From Vibrio sp. HA2012 (lineage in GTDB: Bacteria; Pseudomonadota; Gammaproteobacteria; Enterobacterales; Vibrionaceae), in assembly GCF_002812955.1 (NCBI RefSeq), contig NZ_PFXK01000013.1:1-52271 (forward strand): DNA of 52,271 nucleotides, in the 5' to 3' direction. Below the pieces are notes generated by a model. It was given only the letters and a program-made list of their open reading frames with translations. It was not told the DNA's origin and searched no databases. The first letter of the stretch is position 1. Each line of letters starts with the position of its first letter. Made by a program: the position numbers and the translations under genes. This document shows positions 18,450 to 28,342 of this stretch, piece after piece.

Positions 18450-19703
18450 TTACTCCGGCAGAATCTGTTCCAGCTGCCACAGGCTGCTGATTTCTTCACG
18501 TTGACGTACCAGATGAGCTTTGCTGCCGTCTACCATCACCTCTGCAGCCCGTACCCGGGCGTTATAGTTGGAGGACATGGTAAAACCGTAGGCGCCGGCA
18601 GAGCGTACTGCTAACAGGTCATTCTGTTCCAGTACCAGAGCACGGTCTTTGCCAAGGAAATCACTGGTTTCACATACCGGACCAACAATATCATAAGTCA
18701 TGGCTTTGCCGTCTCGTGGTTTCAACGGAATGATATCCTGCCACGCCTGATAAAGAGCCGGACGCATCAGGTCATTCATCGCGGCATCGACAATGGCAAA
18801 ATTTTTGAATTCAGTCGGTTTCAGAAACTCAACTTTAGTCACCAGAATACCAGCGTTTGCTGCAATGGCCCGACCAGGTTCGAAGATCAGTTCGATTTCC
18901 GGGTGATTCTCCAGACGGGTTAACAGGGCTTTGGCATAGTCGGACGGCTGTGGAGGCATTTCATCCCGATAGACAACACCAAGTCCGCCACCGACATCCA
19001 GGTGTTTGATCTGAATACCGTCGGCAATCAGTTGATCGATAAGCGCCAGCAGACGATCTGTTGCATCAATAAAAGGGTCGATATCGGTCAGCTGTGAGCC
19101 GATATGACAGTCGATACCTTCGACGTTCAGGTTTTCCAGACTGGAAGCGAATTTGTAGACTTCCGGAGCTCGCTCGAACGCGATGCCGAATTTATTGTCA
19201 CGCAGTCCAGTTGAAATATAAGGGTGGGTTTTCGCATCCACATCCGGGTTTATACGCAGAGAGATTGGTGCTTTTACTCCCATGTCACCGGCTACTTTAT
19301 TCAGTCGTTCCAGTTCCGGTTCTGACTCTACGTTAAAGCAGCGGATGTTCAGCTCCAGTGCCCGTTTCATTTCAGCCTCTGTTTTGGCTACACCGGAGAA
19401 TACGACCTTCGATGGGTCACCACCGGCTGCGACAACCCGTTCCAGCTCACCACCGGATACGATGTCAAAACCAGATCCCAGACGTGCTAGTGTATTCAGT
19501 ACGCCAAGGTTGCCGTTCGCCTTTACGGCAAAACAAACCAGATGCGGATGTGTGCCGACGGCTTTATCAAACGCATTCCAGTGACGCTCAAGTGTTGCAC
19601 GGGAGTATACATACAGTGGGGTGCCATACTGTTCTGCCAGATTTGAAACAGCAACATTTTCGGCCCAAAGCTGGCCATCATCCTGATAATTAAAGTAATC
19701 CAA
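18450..19703 (-). CDS. lysA: Diaminopimelate decarboxylase
   Basis: LysA (417 aa) decarboxylates meso-diaminopimelate to L-lysine using pyridoxal phosphate. The PLP lysine is in CFAVKANGN (about residue 60), followed by HIGSQL, the phosphate-binding DVGGGLGV, EPGRAIAANAG and the substrate cysteine in PVCETSDFLG. Length is standard. The gene follows lptM (26 nt) and precedes dapF, matching the conserved yifL(lptM)-(lysA)-dapF cluster of Vibrionaceae. Confidence 0.97.
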   Translation of the reverse strand: MDYFNYQDDGQLWAENVAVSNLAEQYGTPLYVYSRATLERHWNAFDKAVGTHPHLVCFAVKANGNLGVLNTLARLGSGFDIVSGGELERVVAAGGDPSKVVFSGVAKTEAEMKRALELNIRCFNVESEPELERLNKVAGDMGVKAPISLRINPDVDAKTHPYISTGLRDNKFGIAFERAPEVYKFASSLENLNVEGIDCHIGSQLTDIDPFIDATDRLLALIDQLIADGIQIKHLDVGGGLGVVYRDEMPPQPSDYAKALLTRLENHPEIELIFEPGRAIAANAGILVTKVEFLKPTEFKNFAIVDAAMNDLMRPALYQAWQDIIPLKPRDGKAMTYDIVGPVCETSDFLGKDRALVLEQNDLLAVRSAGAYGFTMSSNYNARVRAAEVMVDGSKAHLVRQREEISSLWQLEQILPE

Positions 19704-19729
19704 TTCTCTGTTCCTTTTTCTTACGACGG

Positions 19730-19852
19730 TTATTGAGACTCGCTCTGCTCACTTTGGGTATCGTCAGCAGGCATATACAGCGGGCCGGTCTGGCCACAGC
19801 CAGTAAGGCTAAGGGCAGAAAGTAAACAAAGTGCTAAGAGGGTCTTTTTCAT
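19730..19852 (-). CDS. lptM: Small lipoprotein LptM (YifL)
   Basis: This 40-codon frame starts at ATG 19852. It has a type II signal peptide MKKTLLALCLLSALSLTGCG whose lipobox LTGC gives a lipidated cysteine at residue 19, followed by GQTGPLYMPADD, the family signature of LptM/YifL. In E. coli LptM assists oxidative maturation of the LptD/LptE outer-membrane LPS translocon. A longer frame extends upstream to 20104 but runs into cyaY on the other strand, so the short form is chosen. First gene of the lptM-lysA-dapF transcript. Confidence 0.93.
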   Translation of the reverse strand: MKKTLLALCLLSALSLTGCGQTGPLYMPADDTQSEQSESQ

Positions 19853-19936
19853 AGTGTTATTCGCGTAAGTCGTGATTAATAAACCAATGCCCCCTATAAT
19901 CGCACTACCAATAAGAAAAGCAATAGGACATAAAGG

Positions 19937-20251
19937 ATGAATGATACCGAATTTAACCAACTTGCGGATCAGGTGCTCTCTGATATAGAAGAAATGGTGG
20001 ATAATTCCGGAGCTGATATGGATTATGAGGTACATGGCAATGTGATGACGCTGGAGATGGATAACCGTAGTCAGATCATCATTAATAAACAGGAGCCGAT
20101 GCATGAAATCTGGCTGGCCTCAAAGTCTGGCGGATATCATTTTTCCTACCAGAATAAGCAGTGGATCTGTTCCCGAACTGGTAAGGAACTGCTGTCATTA
20201 GTGAAAGAAGAGTGCAACAGGCAGAGTGACGAGGACATCGAGTGGGTCTGA
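19937..20251 (+). CDS. cyaY: Frataxin-like iron-sulfur assembly protein CyaY
   Basis: CyaY (104 aa) binds iron through an acidic N-terminal helix and modulates IscS in Fe-S cluster assembly. The acidic helix (FNQLADQVLSDIEEMVDN) and the frataxin beta-sheet motif QEPMHEIWLAS…GGYHF are clear. It is divergent from lptM and convergent with cyaA (13 bp between stops), the same neighbourhood as in E. coli. Confidence 0.96.
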   Translation: MNDTEFNQLADQVLSDIEEMVDNSGADMDYEVHGNVMTLEMDNRSQIIINKQEPMHEIWLASKSGGYHFSYQNKQWICSRTGKELLSLVKEECNRQSDEDIEWV

Positions 20252-20264
20252 GATCGCCACTCTG

Positions 20265-22793
20265 TCAGGCGTTAACTGCTTTTGATGGTCGAGAGGTAAC
20301 GGAACTGTCGTTACGGTAAGGAACCACATAGCTGTTGCCATCATGCGGATGTACGATCTGATAAAACTGTGGCAGATTGAAGTTTACTGGCTGTTGTTCC
20401 GTATTCTTACCTAGAGTACTCGAGGTATAGAAGCGGTTAACGTTACTGATAATTTCATCTTTGCTGCCGTGGAACTGGTGATACATTTCAACATCGTTGA
20501 CTTCATTCAGTACATAGATATTGAACCCCGCTTCACTGTCTTCAAAAAAGAACTGAACCAGTCCTTCACTGGCAAAGCCGTCAATGACTTCGGGCATATC
20601 ATAATCCTGCTCTTTATCCAGCAGAGAAAGTGGTGAGCCGGTCAGTTTATTGATAGAGATACTTTTGTAAAAATCGACGGGATTTTCCAGTTTTTGTACG
20701 GAGACTCCCCGGCGCTCAAAGAACAGGCCAAACGTCTGATTGGCAATTTTGATGGCTTTAAAGCGGCGGCGTTTTTGAGGTTCAACCGGTTTTAAACGTA
20801 ACTGGATACATTCGGCTAACAGCTGATAGACCACGTTGCGGATCACTCCTCGCAGGTTTTTGCTGTAACAGAACACATCGACCGATTCCGGGGGAAGTGC
20901 ATCCTGATGCATTTTGCCCAGTATGGTTTTGAGCGCGTTCAGAATAGCGGTTTCACCGGTAAAATGCAGGGTACGAACCTCATGCCATGAGTTACGGTAG
21001 ACCAGATCAACACTGCCGACCAAACTCATCTGTTCCTCAGAGAAACTAAAAATATCCACATCTTTCGGATTCACCTTCAGTGCTTTATTGCTGAGCGTGA
21101 CGGTTGGATCATTTTCGAAGTTGATAAACATAGTTAACTGACTGATTTCACAAGGGCTTCCCAAAGCCTGCATACTCGGCCGGCGCTTACGCAGAGAAAA
21201 GGTATTTCGCAGGTCACTGACCATCTGGTAGAACTTATCGATATCCAAATCGGCATCTTTAACCAGAGAGTGCAGGTGAGTCGATTCAGTGATTAGCCCG
21301 TTGAAAAAGGACCAGGCAACCAGCTTGCTCAGATATTCATTATGTTCCAGATACTTCTGGCCGATCATCTGGCAGGGCGTTGGCGGTTGTTTATAAAGAT
21401 ACCAGCCAGCCTTGTTACTACGACCTTCCCGAACCTGAATAAAACTGAGATCTGACTCATGCAGGTCTGGTGATATCTGAGGGTTGAGCAGGGTAACTTT
21501 ACCGGGAAGAACCTCAAAAGCGGCGTACAGTTTACGTGCTAGTATACTGATATCCTGTGGGCTGATTGCGGAGGTAATATCATTGCGCCGGGCAAACTGA
21601 ATCAGATTACGGTAACTTTGCATCAGGGCATCTAACAGGTTGTCATGCACGATTTTTACCTGTTCGACTTTCCAGTTACGTCGGTTGTCCAGCTCTTGAA
21701 CTGTGCTTGTGTCCCAACCCCAGTCCTGAACCATGTCTTCCATCACTCTACGTCGCCATGAGACTGTACCGTTGCCGGATTCCCGGGAGAGTTTTTCATG
21801 TGTCTTCAGGTAGAAACAACGGCGAACCAGATCCAGCCGGGTGTGGTCATGGATGCGTTCCAGATAGCGGGTTACTTTCTCCAGCATCAGGAAGTAAGCG
21901 TCCATACAACACAGGTTCGGGTCGTGGGCGAAGAAACGACGTTTGCTGTCCAGACTCAATAACTGTGTATGCGGATATTCCCAGGAATAGGCTTCCAGTA
22001 AAATAGCCTTTATCACCGATTTATAAGGTGAGTCGATACTCTTATACAACTGCCAGAGATTGGAGCCAAAGTATTCTTCTGCAGGGATACGGTGCAACTG
22101 GCCGAAATCGATCCATTCGTTGCAGTTAACAACTTCTGACTGGCAAAGTTGTGCGACGTATTCGTCATAACACTCTTCCATTTCCGGCGGAACGATATGC
22201 CATAGCAGACGTTGACCGGCAAGGCGTACTGCTGTGCGATAAAATTCATCCAACAGTAGCAGGTGTTGTGAGGAACCACAGTTATCACCGGTCATCTCTT
22301 CAGAGTGATTATTACGGAAGCGTTCTTCATCCATGAGGAAAAAGTTCGCTTCGACCCCGTAGCCTTTTGCCCACTCGGTGATCTGCATGCATTTGTTACT
22401 CAGATGAGCACGTTCGTTGCTGTTCATTTGAGGAGATACACAGACCCAGATATCCAAATCGCTGGAAGTGCTTTGACCGATAGAGGAGGTGCTTCCCATT
22501 GTGTACAGCGCCAGTATTGCCGGAGAATCTGTAACACAAACGGGTTCTTTCTGAGTCAGAAGCAACTGGTCGATAAACTGTTGTTGGATATCATTAGGCT
22601 CAAAGCTGAAGATGCCAGTAGGAACGGATTTGCAGTAATAGGCCGGAATGGCAGGGTGATTAAAATGCAGCAGTACAGGGATCAGATGAAAAACTTGCTG
22701 GCTCTGGACATCCATTAGTGCCAGCGCACGCTCGATGCGCTGCTGATTGAGATTATCAAGTCGATGAATGACCGTTTGGGTATAAGCCTGCAA
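20265..22793 (-). CDS. cyaA: Class I adenylate cyclase
   Basis: CyaA (842 aa) makes cAMP, the CRP co-activator. The N-terminal catalytic domain has the nucleotidyltransferase signature GSTSSIGQSTSSDLDIW (about 100-116), with the metal aspartates D112 and D114. The C-terminal regulatory half (beyond ~540), which in enterics responds to the glucose PTS protein EIIA, is full length. It stands alone on the minus strand with hemC divergent, as in E. coli. A CRP-like site lies 67-88 bp upstream and suggests negative feedback by cAMP-CRP. Confidence 0.97.
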   Translation of the reverse strand: MQAYTQTVIHRLDNLNQQRIERALALMDVQSQQVFHLIPVLLHFNHPAIPAYYCKSVPTGIFSFEPNDIQQQFIDQLLLTQKEPVCVTDSPAILALYTMGSTSSIGQSTSSDLDIWVCVSPQMNSNERAHLSNKCMQITEWAKGYGVEANFFLMDEERFRNNHSEEMTGDNCGSSQHLLLLDEFYRTAVRLAGQRLLWHIVPPEMEECYDEYVAQLCQSEVVNCNEWIDFGQLHRIPAEEYFGSNLWQLYKSIDSPYKSVIKAILLEAYSWEYPHTQLLSLDSKRRFFAHDPNLCCMDAYFLMLEKVTRYLERIHDHTRLDLVRRCFYLKTHEKLSRESGNGTVSWRRRVMEDMVQDWGWDTSTVQELDNRRNWKVEQVKIVHDNLLDALMQSYRNLIQFARRNDITSAISPQDISILARKLYAAFEVLPGKVTLLNPQISPDLHESDLSFIQVREGRSNKAGWYLYKQPPTPCQMIGQKYLEHNEYLSKLVAWSFFNGLITESTHLHSLVKDADLDIDKFYQMVSDLRNTFSLRKRRPSMQALGSPCEISQLTMFINFENDPTVTLSNKALKVNPKDVDIFSFSEEQMSLVGSVDLVYRNSWHEVRTLHFTGETAILNALKTILGKMHQDALPPESVDVFCYSKNLRGVIRNVVYQLLAECIQLRLKPVEPQKRRRFKAIKIANQTFGLFFERRGVSVQKLENPVDFYKSISINKLTGSPLSLLDKEQDYDMPEVIDGFASEGLVQFFFEDSEAGFNIYVLNEVNDVEMYHQFHGSKDEIISNVNRFYTSSTLGKNTEQQPVNFNLPQFYQIVHPHDGNSYVVPYRNDSSVTSRPSKAVNA

Positions 22794-22859
22794 GAGGAAT
22801 TCCTTGATTGAAAAGCCTTAATACTGATTTTGTTTGCTTTATAACCAAATATTAAAACA

Positions 22860-22881
22860 AAACGTGATCAATCTAACATTT
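22860..22881. promoter_or_regulatory. CRP (cAMP receptor protein) binding site upstream of cyaA
   Basis: AAACGTGATCAATCTAACATTT fits the 22-bp CRP consensus at about 17 positions, with a strong GTGATC half-site. On the cyaA strand it reads TTGATCACGTTTT, the same core as the CRP operator of the E. coli cyaA promoter as I recall it. It lies 67-88 bp before the cyaA start and could repress cyaA or act on divergent hemC. Confidence 0.6.
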
Positions 22882-23142
22882 TTCAGCCTCGAGGTAAAGA
22901 AAATGCGACCACGCCGTTAGGCCTGATCTGATATAAAATTTAACGTCAGGGCTTAGGCACAGTCTCTAACTTTTCGCTTCGGGGTTAGTAATAGTCTAGT
23001 GCATAATTGAGAATTTGGTCACACTAATTGTTCGATTTGCTGAAAATATTAGCAATTTCTGTCCTAAGCCGGATCAATTGCTGCGAGGCAGTAAAAGAGA
23101 ATGGTAGGATGGGTTTTTATCACTGACAAATAGTAATCCGAT
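22882..23142. other. cyaA-hemC intergenic region with a long-range inverted repeat
   Basis: No gene is seen here. Segments GGCTTAGGCACAG (22950-22962) and CTGTCCTAAGCC (23059-23070) are complementary over 12 bp with one bulge, across ~96 nt. Inside lies a hairpin CTAAC/GTTAG (22966-22970 with 22984-22988, extendable by G-T pairs) and an alternative pairing near 23024-23057. On the plus strand this would form a closed structured leader before hemC. No confident -10/-35 pair for hemC was picked. Confidence 0.45.
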
Positions 23143-24099
23143 ATGCAATCCTTCTCTTCAGCAGCGCTTTATGCCACACCGGTAAGAATTGCGACACGTA
23201 AGAGCCCTCTTGCGATGTGGCAGGCTCATTATATCAAACAGGCACTTGAAACTATCCATCCCGGCCTGAGTGTTGAACTGGTGACTATGGTCACACAGGG
23301 AGACATTATTCTGGATACACCACTGGCAAAAGTCGGAGGAAAAGGGCTGTTTGTTAAGGAACTAGAGGTGGCGATGCTGGAAGGGCGAGCTGATATTGCA
23401 GTGCACTCGATGAAAGATGTACCGGTTGAGTTTCCGGAAGGGCTGGGGCTGGTAACTATTTGTGAGCGGGAAGATCCGCGAGATGCATTTGTTTCCAATA
23501 CCTATGACAGTATTGATGCATTACCACAGGGATCTGTTGTTGGAACTTGCAGCCTGCGGCGCCAGTGTCAGCTTAAAGAGGCTCGTCCTGATCTGCACAT
23601 CAAAGACCTGCGTGGTAATGTAGGAACTCGTCTGAGCAAACTGGATGCGGGGGAGTATGATGCTATTATTCTGGCTGCAGCTGGTCTTAAACGTTTGCAA
23701 CTGGACGAGCGTATTACCCGCATTCTTGAGCCAGAGCAGTCGCTGCCAGCTGTTGGTCAGGGGGCTGTGGGTATTGAATGTCGTCTGGATGATGAGCGTA
23801 TATTGCAATTGCTGGCTCCTCTGAATCACCGGGATACGGCAGACAGGGTGCGTTGCGAGCGGGCAATGAACCTGACTCTGAACGGCGGTTGTCAGGTACC
23901 CATCGGCAGTTATGCTCAGCTTGAAGGCGATCGGATCTGGCTGCGGGCACTGGTTGGTGAACCAGATGGCAGCCATATTGTTAGGGCGGAGAAAACAGGC
24001 CACCGCAGTGACGCTGAAGCTCTGGGCAGACGAGTTGCTGAAGAACTGCTGGAGCTTGGTGCCAGAGCCATTCTGGATAAGTTATACAGTGAGCACTAA
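23143..24099 (+). CDS. hemC: Hydroxymethylbilane synthase (porphobilinogen deaminase)
   Basis: HemC (318 aa) condenses four porphobilinogens to hydroxymethylbilane on the way to heme and siroheme. The catalytic aspartate is in VHSMKDVP (about residue 92), the arginine-rich binding region is [10 protein letters not shown], and the dipyrromethane cofactor cysteine is C250 in [10 protein letters not shown]. The N-terminus is a few residues longer than usual. ATG 23143 is used because the next internal ATG lies inside the conserved core; no good Shine-Dalgarno sequence precedes it. First gene of hemCDXY. Confidence 0.96.
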   Translation: MQSFSSAALYATPVRIATRKSPLAMWQAHYIKQALETIHPGLSVELVTMVTQGDIILDTPLAKVGGKGLFVKELEVAMLEGRADIAVHSMKDVPVEFPEGLGLVTICEREDPRDAFVSNTYDSIDALPQGSVVGTCSLRRQCQLKEARPDLHIKDLRGNVGTRLSKLDAGEYDAIILAAAGLKRLQLDERITRILEPEQSLPAVGQGAVGIECRLDDERILQLLAPLNHRDTADRVRCERAMNLTLNGGCQVPIGSYAQLEGDRIWLRALVGEPDGSHIVRAEKTGHRSDAEALGRRVAEELLELGARAILDKLYSEH

Positions 24100-24157
24100 A
24101 GTTACCTTCTGATGGGGGAGGATAACAGGCAGTGACGACTCATACTGGCAAAACAAT

Positions 24158-24919
24158 ATGACGATACTGATCACCAGACCTGAACCGGAAGGCAGCAGGC
24201 TTGTCGGATACCTTGATGCATGTGGCATTAAAAGCCTGTATCAGCCTCTGATCCGTTATGCGGAGGGACGGCTTTCTATTGAAGAAGAACAGCAGATCTG
24301 TTGTGCTGAAATTATTATTGCCATCAGTATGCCTGCTGTGGAGTGGGCTGACCAGCTACTTCGGCAGGCAGGCTTAGGATGGTCACAGCAGGCAGTTTAT
24401 CTGGCGGTAGGAGGCAAAACAGCACAGGCTTTATCCAAAGTATGTGGCCGGGAAGTTCTCTGTCCGGCCATCAGTGACAGTGAACATTTGCTGCTTATAC
24501 CGTCTTTACAGGATGTGACGGGGAAGAGCATCGTTATTCTGAGAGGAAACGGCGGACGGGAACTGCTGGCGCAGCAGTTGCAGGCTCGTGGAGCGAGTGT
24601 GCAATATTGTGAGGTATACCAACGTCAACCTATTCCATTTCATGGACACTCTAAGGTTAACATCTGGCAACAGCAAAGCGTCACACATATAGTAATAACC
24701 AGTGCAGAACAGCTAAAGCTTTTTTGCAGCAATATTCCGGCAGAATACAGACGCTGGCTTTATAACAGAACATTAATTGTGCCGAGTGAGCGTATTGCGG
24801 CTCTGGCAACAGACATCGGATTTCAACATGTAATTACGGTAGGTAGTGCGGCAAACCGCGACTTACTGGCGGCGATACAGTCGTTACACCTGACAGGAAA
24901 AGCGCATGACAAGCAATAA
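24158..24919 (+). CDS. hemD: Uroporphyrinogen-III synthase
   Basis: HemD (253 aa) closes hydroxymethylbilane with D-ring inversion to give uroporphyrinogen III, the branch point for heme and for siroheme made by CysG. The family is poorly conserved. The start [13 protein letters not shown], the central VGGKTAQAL and the C-terminal [15 protein letters not shown] segments are typical. It follows hemC by 58 nt and overlaps hemX by 14 nt. Confidence 0.94.
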   Translation: MTILITRPEPEGSRLVGYLDACGIKSLYQPLIRYAEGRLSIEEEQQICCAEIIIAISMPAVEWADQLLRQAGLGWSQQAVYLAVGGKTAQALSKVCGREVLCPAISDSEHLLLIPSLQDVTGKSIVILRGNGGRELLAQQLQARGASVQYCEVYQRQPIPFHGHSKVNIWQQQSVTHIVITSAEQLKLFCSNIPAEYRRWLYNRTLIVPSERIAALATDIGFQHVITVGSAANRDLLAAIQSLHLTGKAHDKQ

Positions 24920-26132
24920 TAACGAGCAAACTGAACCTGAAAAGAAACCTGTACAAGAGAGTCAGGAGCAGAGCAGCCGGGAAAAGCCGGGTGAAGAAAG
25001 CCCTGTCTCAGCCGCTCAGAAGGATACGAACACTGATACTGCCGTTAAAGAGCAGAATAAACCGCTGCCGAAACAGAAAAGCAGAAAAGCAGTCCCCTCA
25101 CCTGAAGTGAAATCAGGCAAAACCGGGGGGAAACTGGGTGCTCTGGCCATTGTGTTATCGTTGTGTATTGGTGGCGGTGGTGCTTACCTGATCAAGCAAC
25201 AAGCGCAGCAGTACCAGACTCAGGTCACAGAGTTACAGTTGCAGCTCAACAAAGTCAGTGACCAACTGTCACGGAGTGAAGCGGCGTTGCAGTCGGCAAT
25301 ACAAAGCACAGTCGACAGTACCCGGATTACGATGGGGCAGCAGGATAAAAGTATCCATAGCCTGCAGATGGCTCTGTCAGAAATTAAGGGGCGGCGTCCG
25401 AACGACTGGCTGCTGGCTGAGGCTGATTATTTGGTGAAACTGGCGGGCAGGAAGCTGTTTCTGGAAAAGGATGTGGTCAGTGCTACCCGGTTGATGGAAA
25501 GTGCAGATCAGCGTATTTCAGCCCTGAATGATCCGAGTCTGGTCCCGTTACGTAAAGAGATGGCTAAAGATATTACCGTTTTGAGTGCCGTTCCACTGAT
25601 TGATAAAGACGGGCTGGCTCTGCGGCTGATGAGCTTGCAGCAACAGGTAGATAAACTGCCGCTGGCTAATGCGATTCTTCCGGAAGCTCCACAGGAAGTG
25701 CATCAGGAAGTGTCTGAGGATATTCAGGACTGGAAAGAGAACCTGCTGACCTCCCTGAAAGACTTTTCGGAGCAGTTTATTACTTTCCGGACCCGTGACG
25801 GCAACGTGATTCCCCTGCTGTCACCCAAGCAGGACTTCTATCTGAGAGAAAATATTAAAGGTAAATTGGAAACGGCTATCAGTGCCGTATACGACGAAAA
25901 CAGCGATATCTACCAGATGGCTTTGACGCAGGCAAATCAATGGTCACAACAGTTCTTTAAGATGGATGATAAGGCAGTGGTCACCTTTAATCAGACACTG
26001 ACAGCTCTGAGCAGTCAGAATATTCGGGTGGAGTACCCGGTGAAACTGGTATCACAAAAGGTTCTGACGGATGTAATTCGTGAACGTTTGCGCCGGGATA
26101 TCACCAGCATTATTAAGGAGGAGAAACAATGA
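24906..26132 (+). CDS. hemX: HemX, inner-membrane protein of the hem operon
   Basis: The 408-residue protein has a long charged, low-complexity cytoplasmic N-terminus (about 1-75), one membrane segment ([19 protein letters not shown], about 77-95) and a periplasmic coiled-coil region ([20 protein letters not shown] onward). This is the HemX/YggA-type architecture found in hemCDXY operons. It was once annotated as a uroporphyrinogen methyltransferase, but no SAM-binding motif is seen here and the role is unproven. Its stop overlaps the hemY start (ATGA). Confidence 0.92.
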   Translation: MTSNNNEQTEPEKKPVQESQEQSSREKPGEESPVSAAQKDTNTDTAVKEQNKPLPKQKSRKAVPSPEVKSGKTGGKLGALAIVLSLCIGGGGAYLIKQQAQQYQTQVTELQLQLNKVSDQLSRSEAALQSAIQSTVDSTRITMGQQDKSIHSLQMALSEIKGRRPNDWLLAEADYLVKLAGRKLFLEKDVVSATRLMESADQRISALNDPSLVPLRKEMAKDITVLSAVPLIDKDGLALRLMSLQQQVDKLPLANAILPEAPQEVHQEVSEDIQDWKENLLTSLKDFSEQFITFRTRDGNVIPLLSPKQDFYLRENIKGKLETAISAVYDENSDIYQMALTQANQWSQQFFKMDDKAVVTFNQTLTALSSQNIRVEYPVKLVSQKVLTDVIRERLRRDITSIIKEEKQ

Positions 26133-27313
26133 TTCGGGCTATTTTCCTCTTTGTTGTGCTGGGGCTGGGCTTGTTTGCCGGAACACAGTTCGCGGGGCAG
26201 CAGGGGTATGTGCTGATCTCTGTAGCCGGTACGACAACTGAAATGAGTGTGACTACTCTGGTTGTTTTGGTGATCGCGCTTTTGGCGCTATTGTTCGGAT
26301 TGGAGTTTCTGCTTAAAAAATCCCTGCATGCCAGTTCCCGTACCTGGAACTGGTTTAGTGTGCGCAAGCTGAAAAAAGCCCGCCGTCAGACCAATGAAGG
26401 GATTCTTAAATTGCTGGAAGGTGACTGGCAGATGGCTGAAAGAAAGGTGACTCGTCTGGCAGAGCATCATGATATGCCGCTGCTCTGTTATCTGATTGCC
26501 TCGGAAGCCGCTCAGGGAATGGGTGATACGGCCAAGCGGGATCGTTATCTGGAGCTGGCTGCAGAGCAGGAGCATGCAGGACTGGCTGTTGCCCTGACTA
26601 AGGCAAAACAGCAGATCCAGGAAGGTCAGTACCCTCTGGCTCTGGAAACCTTATCTGTGCTTAAAGTTCAGCACGCAAATAACCCTATCGTTCTGAATTT
26701 GCTGAAATCTGTGTATGTGCATCTGGAACAGTGGCAGCCTCTACTGGAACTACTGCCTAAGCTGACAAAAGTGAAGCAGGTGTCATTACAGGAACAGCAG
26801 CAGTTGGAAGAGCAAGCCCATTGCGGAATACTGGCCGAAATTGCAGCGGATAAAGGCAGTGCCGGGCTGATGGCGCACTGGAATACGTTGTCGCGCAGGC
26901 GGAAAAAAGAACCGGATCTGCTGGTTAATATGGTGAACCTGCTGATTGAGCGTCATGCTGATGAGGAGGCTTTCCGCATTGTACAGGATGTGCTGAAGAA
27001 GAACCCAGATGACACCTTACTGAAATTGCTCCCGGAGATGGATCTGCCGGATACCTCTGGTGTGATCTCTTTGCTGGAATCTGTGCTGAAAAAAGATACG
27101 GCTAATGCGATGGCAAACAGTGTGCTGGCACAGTTTTATATGCGGGAAAAACAGTGGGATAAAGCGCAGCAGTATCTGGAGAAGGCGCTGTCGGTACGAG
27201 CCGATGTTACGGATTATGCTTATCTGGCCGATGCTCTTGAACAGCAGAATATGTCACAGGCTGCAGGTGATGTTTCTCGTCAGGCTCTGACATTACTGGA
27301 AGCCAGACGATAA
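26129..27313 (+). CDS. hemY: HemY, TPR-containing inner-membrane protein
   Basis: The 394-residue protein has two N-terminal membrane segments (about 1-25 and 40-65) followed by tetratricopeptide-like helices, for example ANSVLAQFYMREKQWDKAQQYLEKAL near 330-355. This is the enterobacterial HemY of the hem operon, not the protoporphyrinogen oxidase of the same name. The role in tetrapyrrole synthesis is indirect or as a scaffold. It is translationally coupled to hemX by a 4-nt overlap and is followed by a strong terminator. Confidence 0.93.
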   Translation: MIRAIFLFVVLGLGLFAGTQFAGQQGYVLISVAGTTTEMSVTTLVVLVIALLALLFGLEFLLKKSLHASSRTWNWFSVRKLKKARRQTNEGILKLLEGDWQMAERKVTRLAEHHDMPLLCYLIASEAAQGMGDTAKRDRYLELAAEQEHAGLAVALTKAKQQIQEGQYPLALETLSVLKVQHANNPIVLNLLKSVYVHLEQWQPLLELLPKLTKVKQVSLQEQQQLEEQAHCGILAEIAADKGSAGLMAHWNTLSRRRKKEPDLLVNMVNLLIERHADEEAFRIVQDVLKKNPDDTLLKLLPEMDLPDTSGVISLLESVLKKDTANAMANSVLAQFYMREKQWDKAQQYLEKALSVRADVTDYAYLADALEQQNMSQAAGDVSRQALTLLEARR

Positions 27314-27330
27314 TCACTGATGGTTTACTG

Positions 27331-27366
27331 ATAAAACATAAGCCCGGCTCCGGGCTTATGTTTTAT
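27331..27366. terminator. Strong bidirectional Rho-independent terminator
   Basis: A near-perfect 17-bp inverted repeat (ATAAAACATAAGCCCGG / CCGGGCTTATGTTTTAT) has a tiny loop and T/A-rich ends on both sides. It ends hemCDXY from the left and yigL from the right, which are convergent. Confidence 0.92.
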
Positions 27367-27394
27367 CAGACAGAGTCCCTGAAAGGATATCGGT

Positions 27395-28213
27395 TTAAAA
27401 CAGATGTTTTTCCAGATAGTGGGCAACTGAGTCGTTGACATTGGAACCGATCTGTTCAATATCCGGTAGTGCCGCTTTTACTTTCTCGTGAGCGGTTTCC
27501 ATCAGTAGCCCTTTTTCTGCCATTGAAAGCATTTCTACATCATTCATACCATCGCCGAATGCGATACAATTCTGCAGGCTCAGCCCCATAGACTCAGCGA
27601 CGGCTTTCAGAGCTGCACCTTTGGATACACCCGGAGCCATGACCTCAAGACACCATGGACTGGAGAAAGCAATATAGAGCTGGTCACCGAACTGTGACTT
27701 TAGCTTATCTTCATAGCGGGCCAGATAGTCATGATCCTGATAAGTAAAGAATATTTTTACTACGTGCTTTGATGGTGCATTGTCCACATCGAACAGCATA
27801 TAGGGAAAGTCAGAGTCTTTATGGAACTCTTTAAGCTGTTCTTCTTCACGGCTCAGCAGCCAGCGATCATCCTGATAAATATGAATAATCATGGCCGGAT
27901 CAGTTTTTATCAGATCAATAACCGGCTGTACCAGTGCTTCAGGTACATCTTTACTGAACATCACCTGATCGTTCTGATCATGCACGCGGGCACCATTAGA
28001 TGTAATCATATACGCCGGGATATCGGCTTGTCCCCGGATACCGGATACATCGATATGATGACGGCCGGTCGCGAAGGTAAAGGTATACCCTTTCCGGTTC
28101 AGTTCGCGGAGAGTTTCTTTGGTGAATTCGCTTAGCTGGTGGCTTGGTGCCAGAAGAGTACCGTCAAGGTCTGAAGCAACAATCTTGAATGTGGTCTCTG
28201 TATCTGTGGTCAT
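27395..28213 (-). CDS. yigL: Cof-type HAD-IIB phosphatase, YigL family
   Basis: The 272-residue HAD hydrolase has motif I VASDLDGTLL, motif II ITSNGARVHD, and motif IV FGDGMNDVEMLSMA. It is closely similar in pattern to E. coli YigL, a pyridoxal-phosphate/sugar-phosphate phosphatase (FATGRHHIDV and CLEVMAPGVSKG are shared features). It lies next to pldB in the same direction, as in E. coli. Confidence 0.9.
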   Translation of the reverse strand: MTTDTETTFKIVASDLDGTLLAPSHQLSEFTKETLRELNRKGYTFTFATGRHHIDVSGIRGQADIPAYMITSNGARVHDQNDQVMFSKDVPEALVQPVIDLIKTDPAMIIHIYQDDRWLLSREEEQLKEFHKDSDFPYMLFDVDNAPSKHVVKIFFTYQDHDYLARYEDKLKSQFGDQLYIAFSSPWCLEVMAPGVSKGAALKAVAESMGLSLQNCIAFGDGMNDVEMLSMAEKGLLMETAHEKVKAALPDIEQIGSNVNDSVAHYLEKHLF

Positions 28214-28285
28214 AGGATCCTCTCTTTAAACTTACAGCGTACTGTTGGATAAACAGACAGCGCTAGTGTATGCGAAAATAATCAG

Positions 28286-28327
28286 GAAAAAGAGGGTAAA
28301 ATATTTCATCATATTTCCTCTTTTTTT
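28286..28327. terminator. Bidirectional terminator-like hairpin between pldB and yigL
   Basis: The 9-bp arms AAAAAGAGG and CCTCTTTTT enclose an AT-rich loop of about 21 nt; T runs occur on both strands. It lies 16 bp after the pldB stop, so it may end pldB and make yigL a separate transcript. Confidence 0.6.
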
Positions 28328-28342
28328 GCCGAAAGGGCAGCG

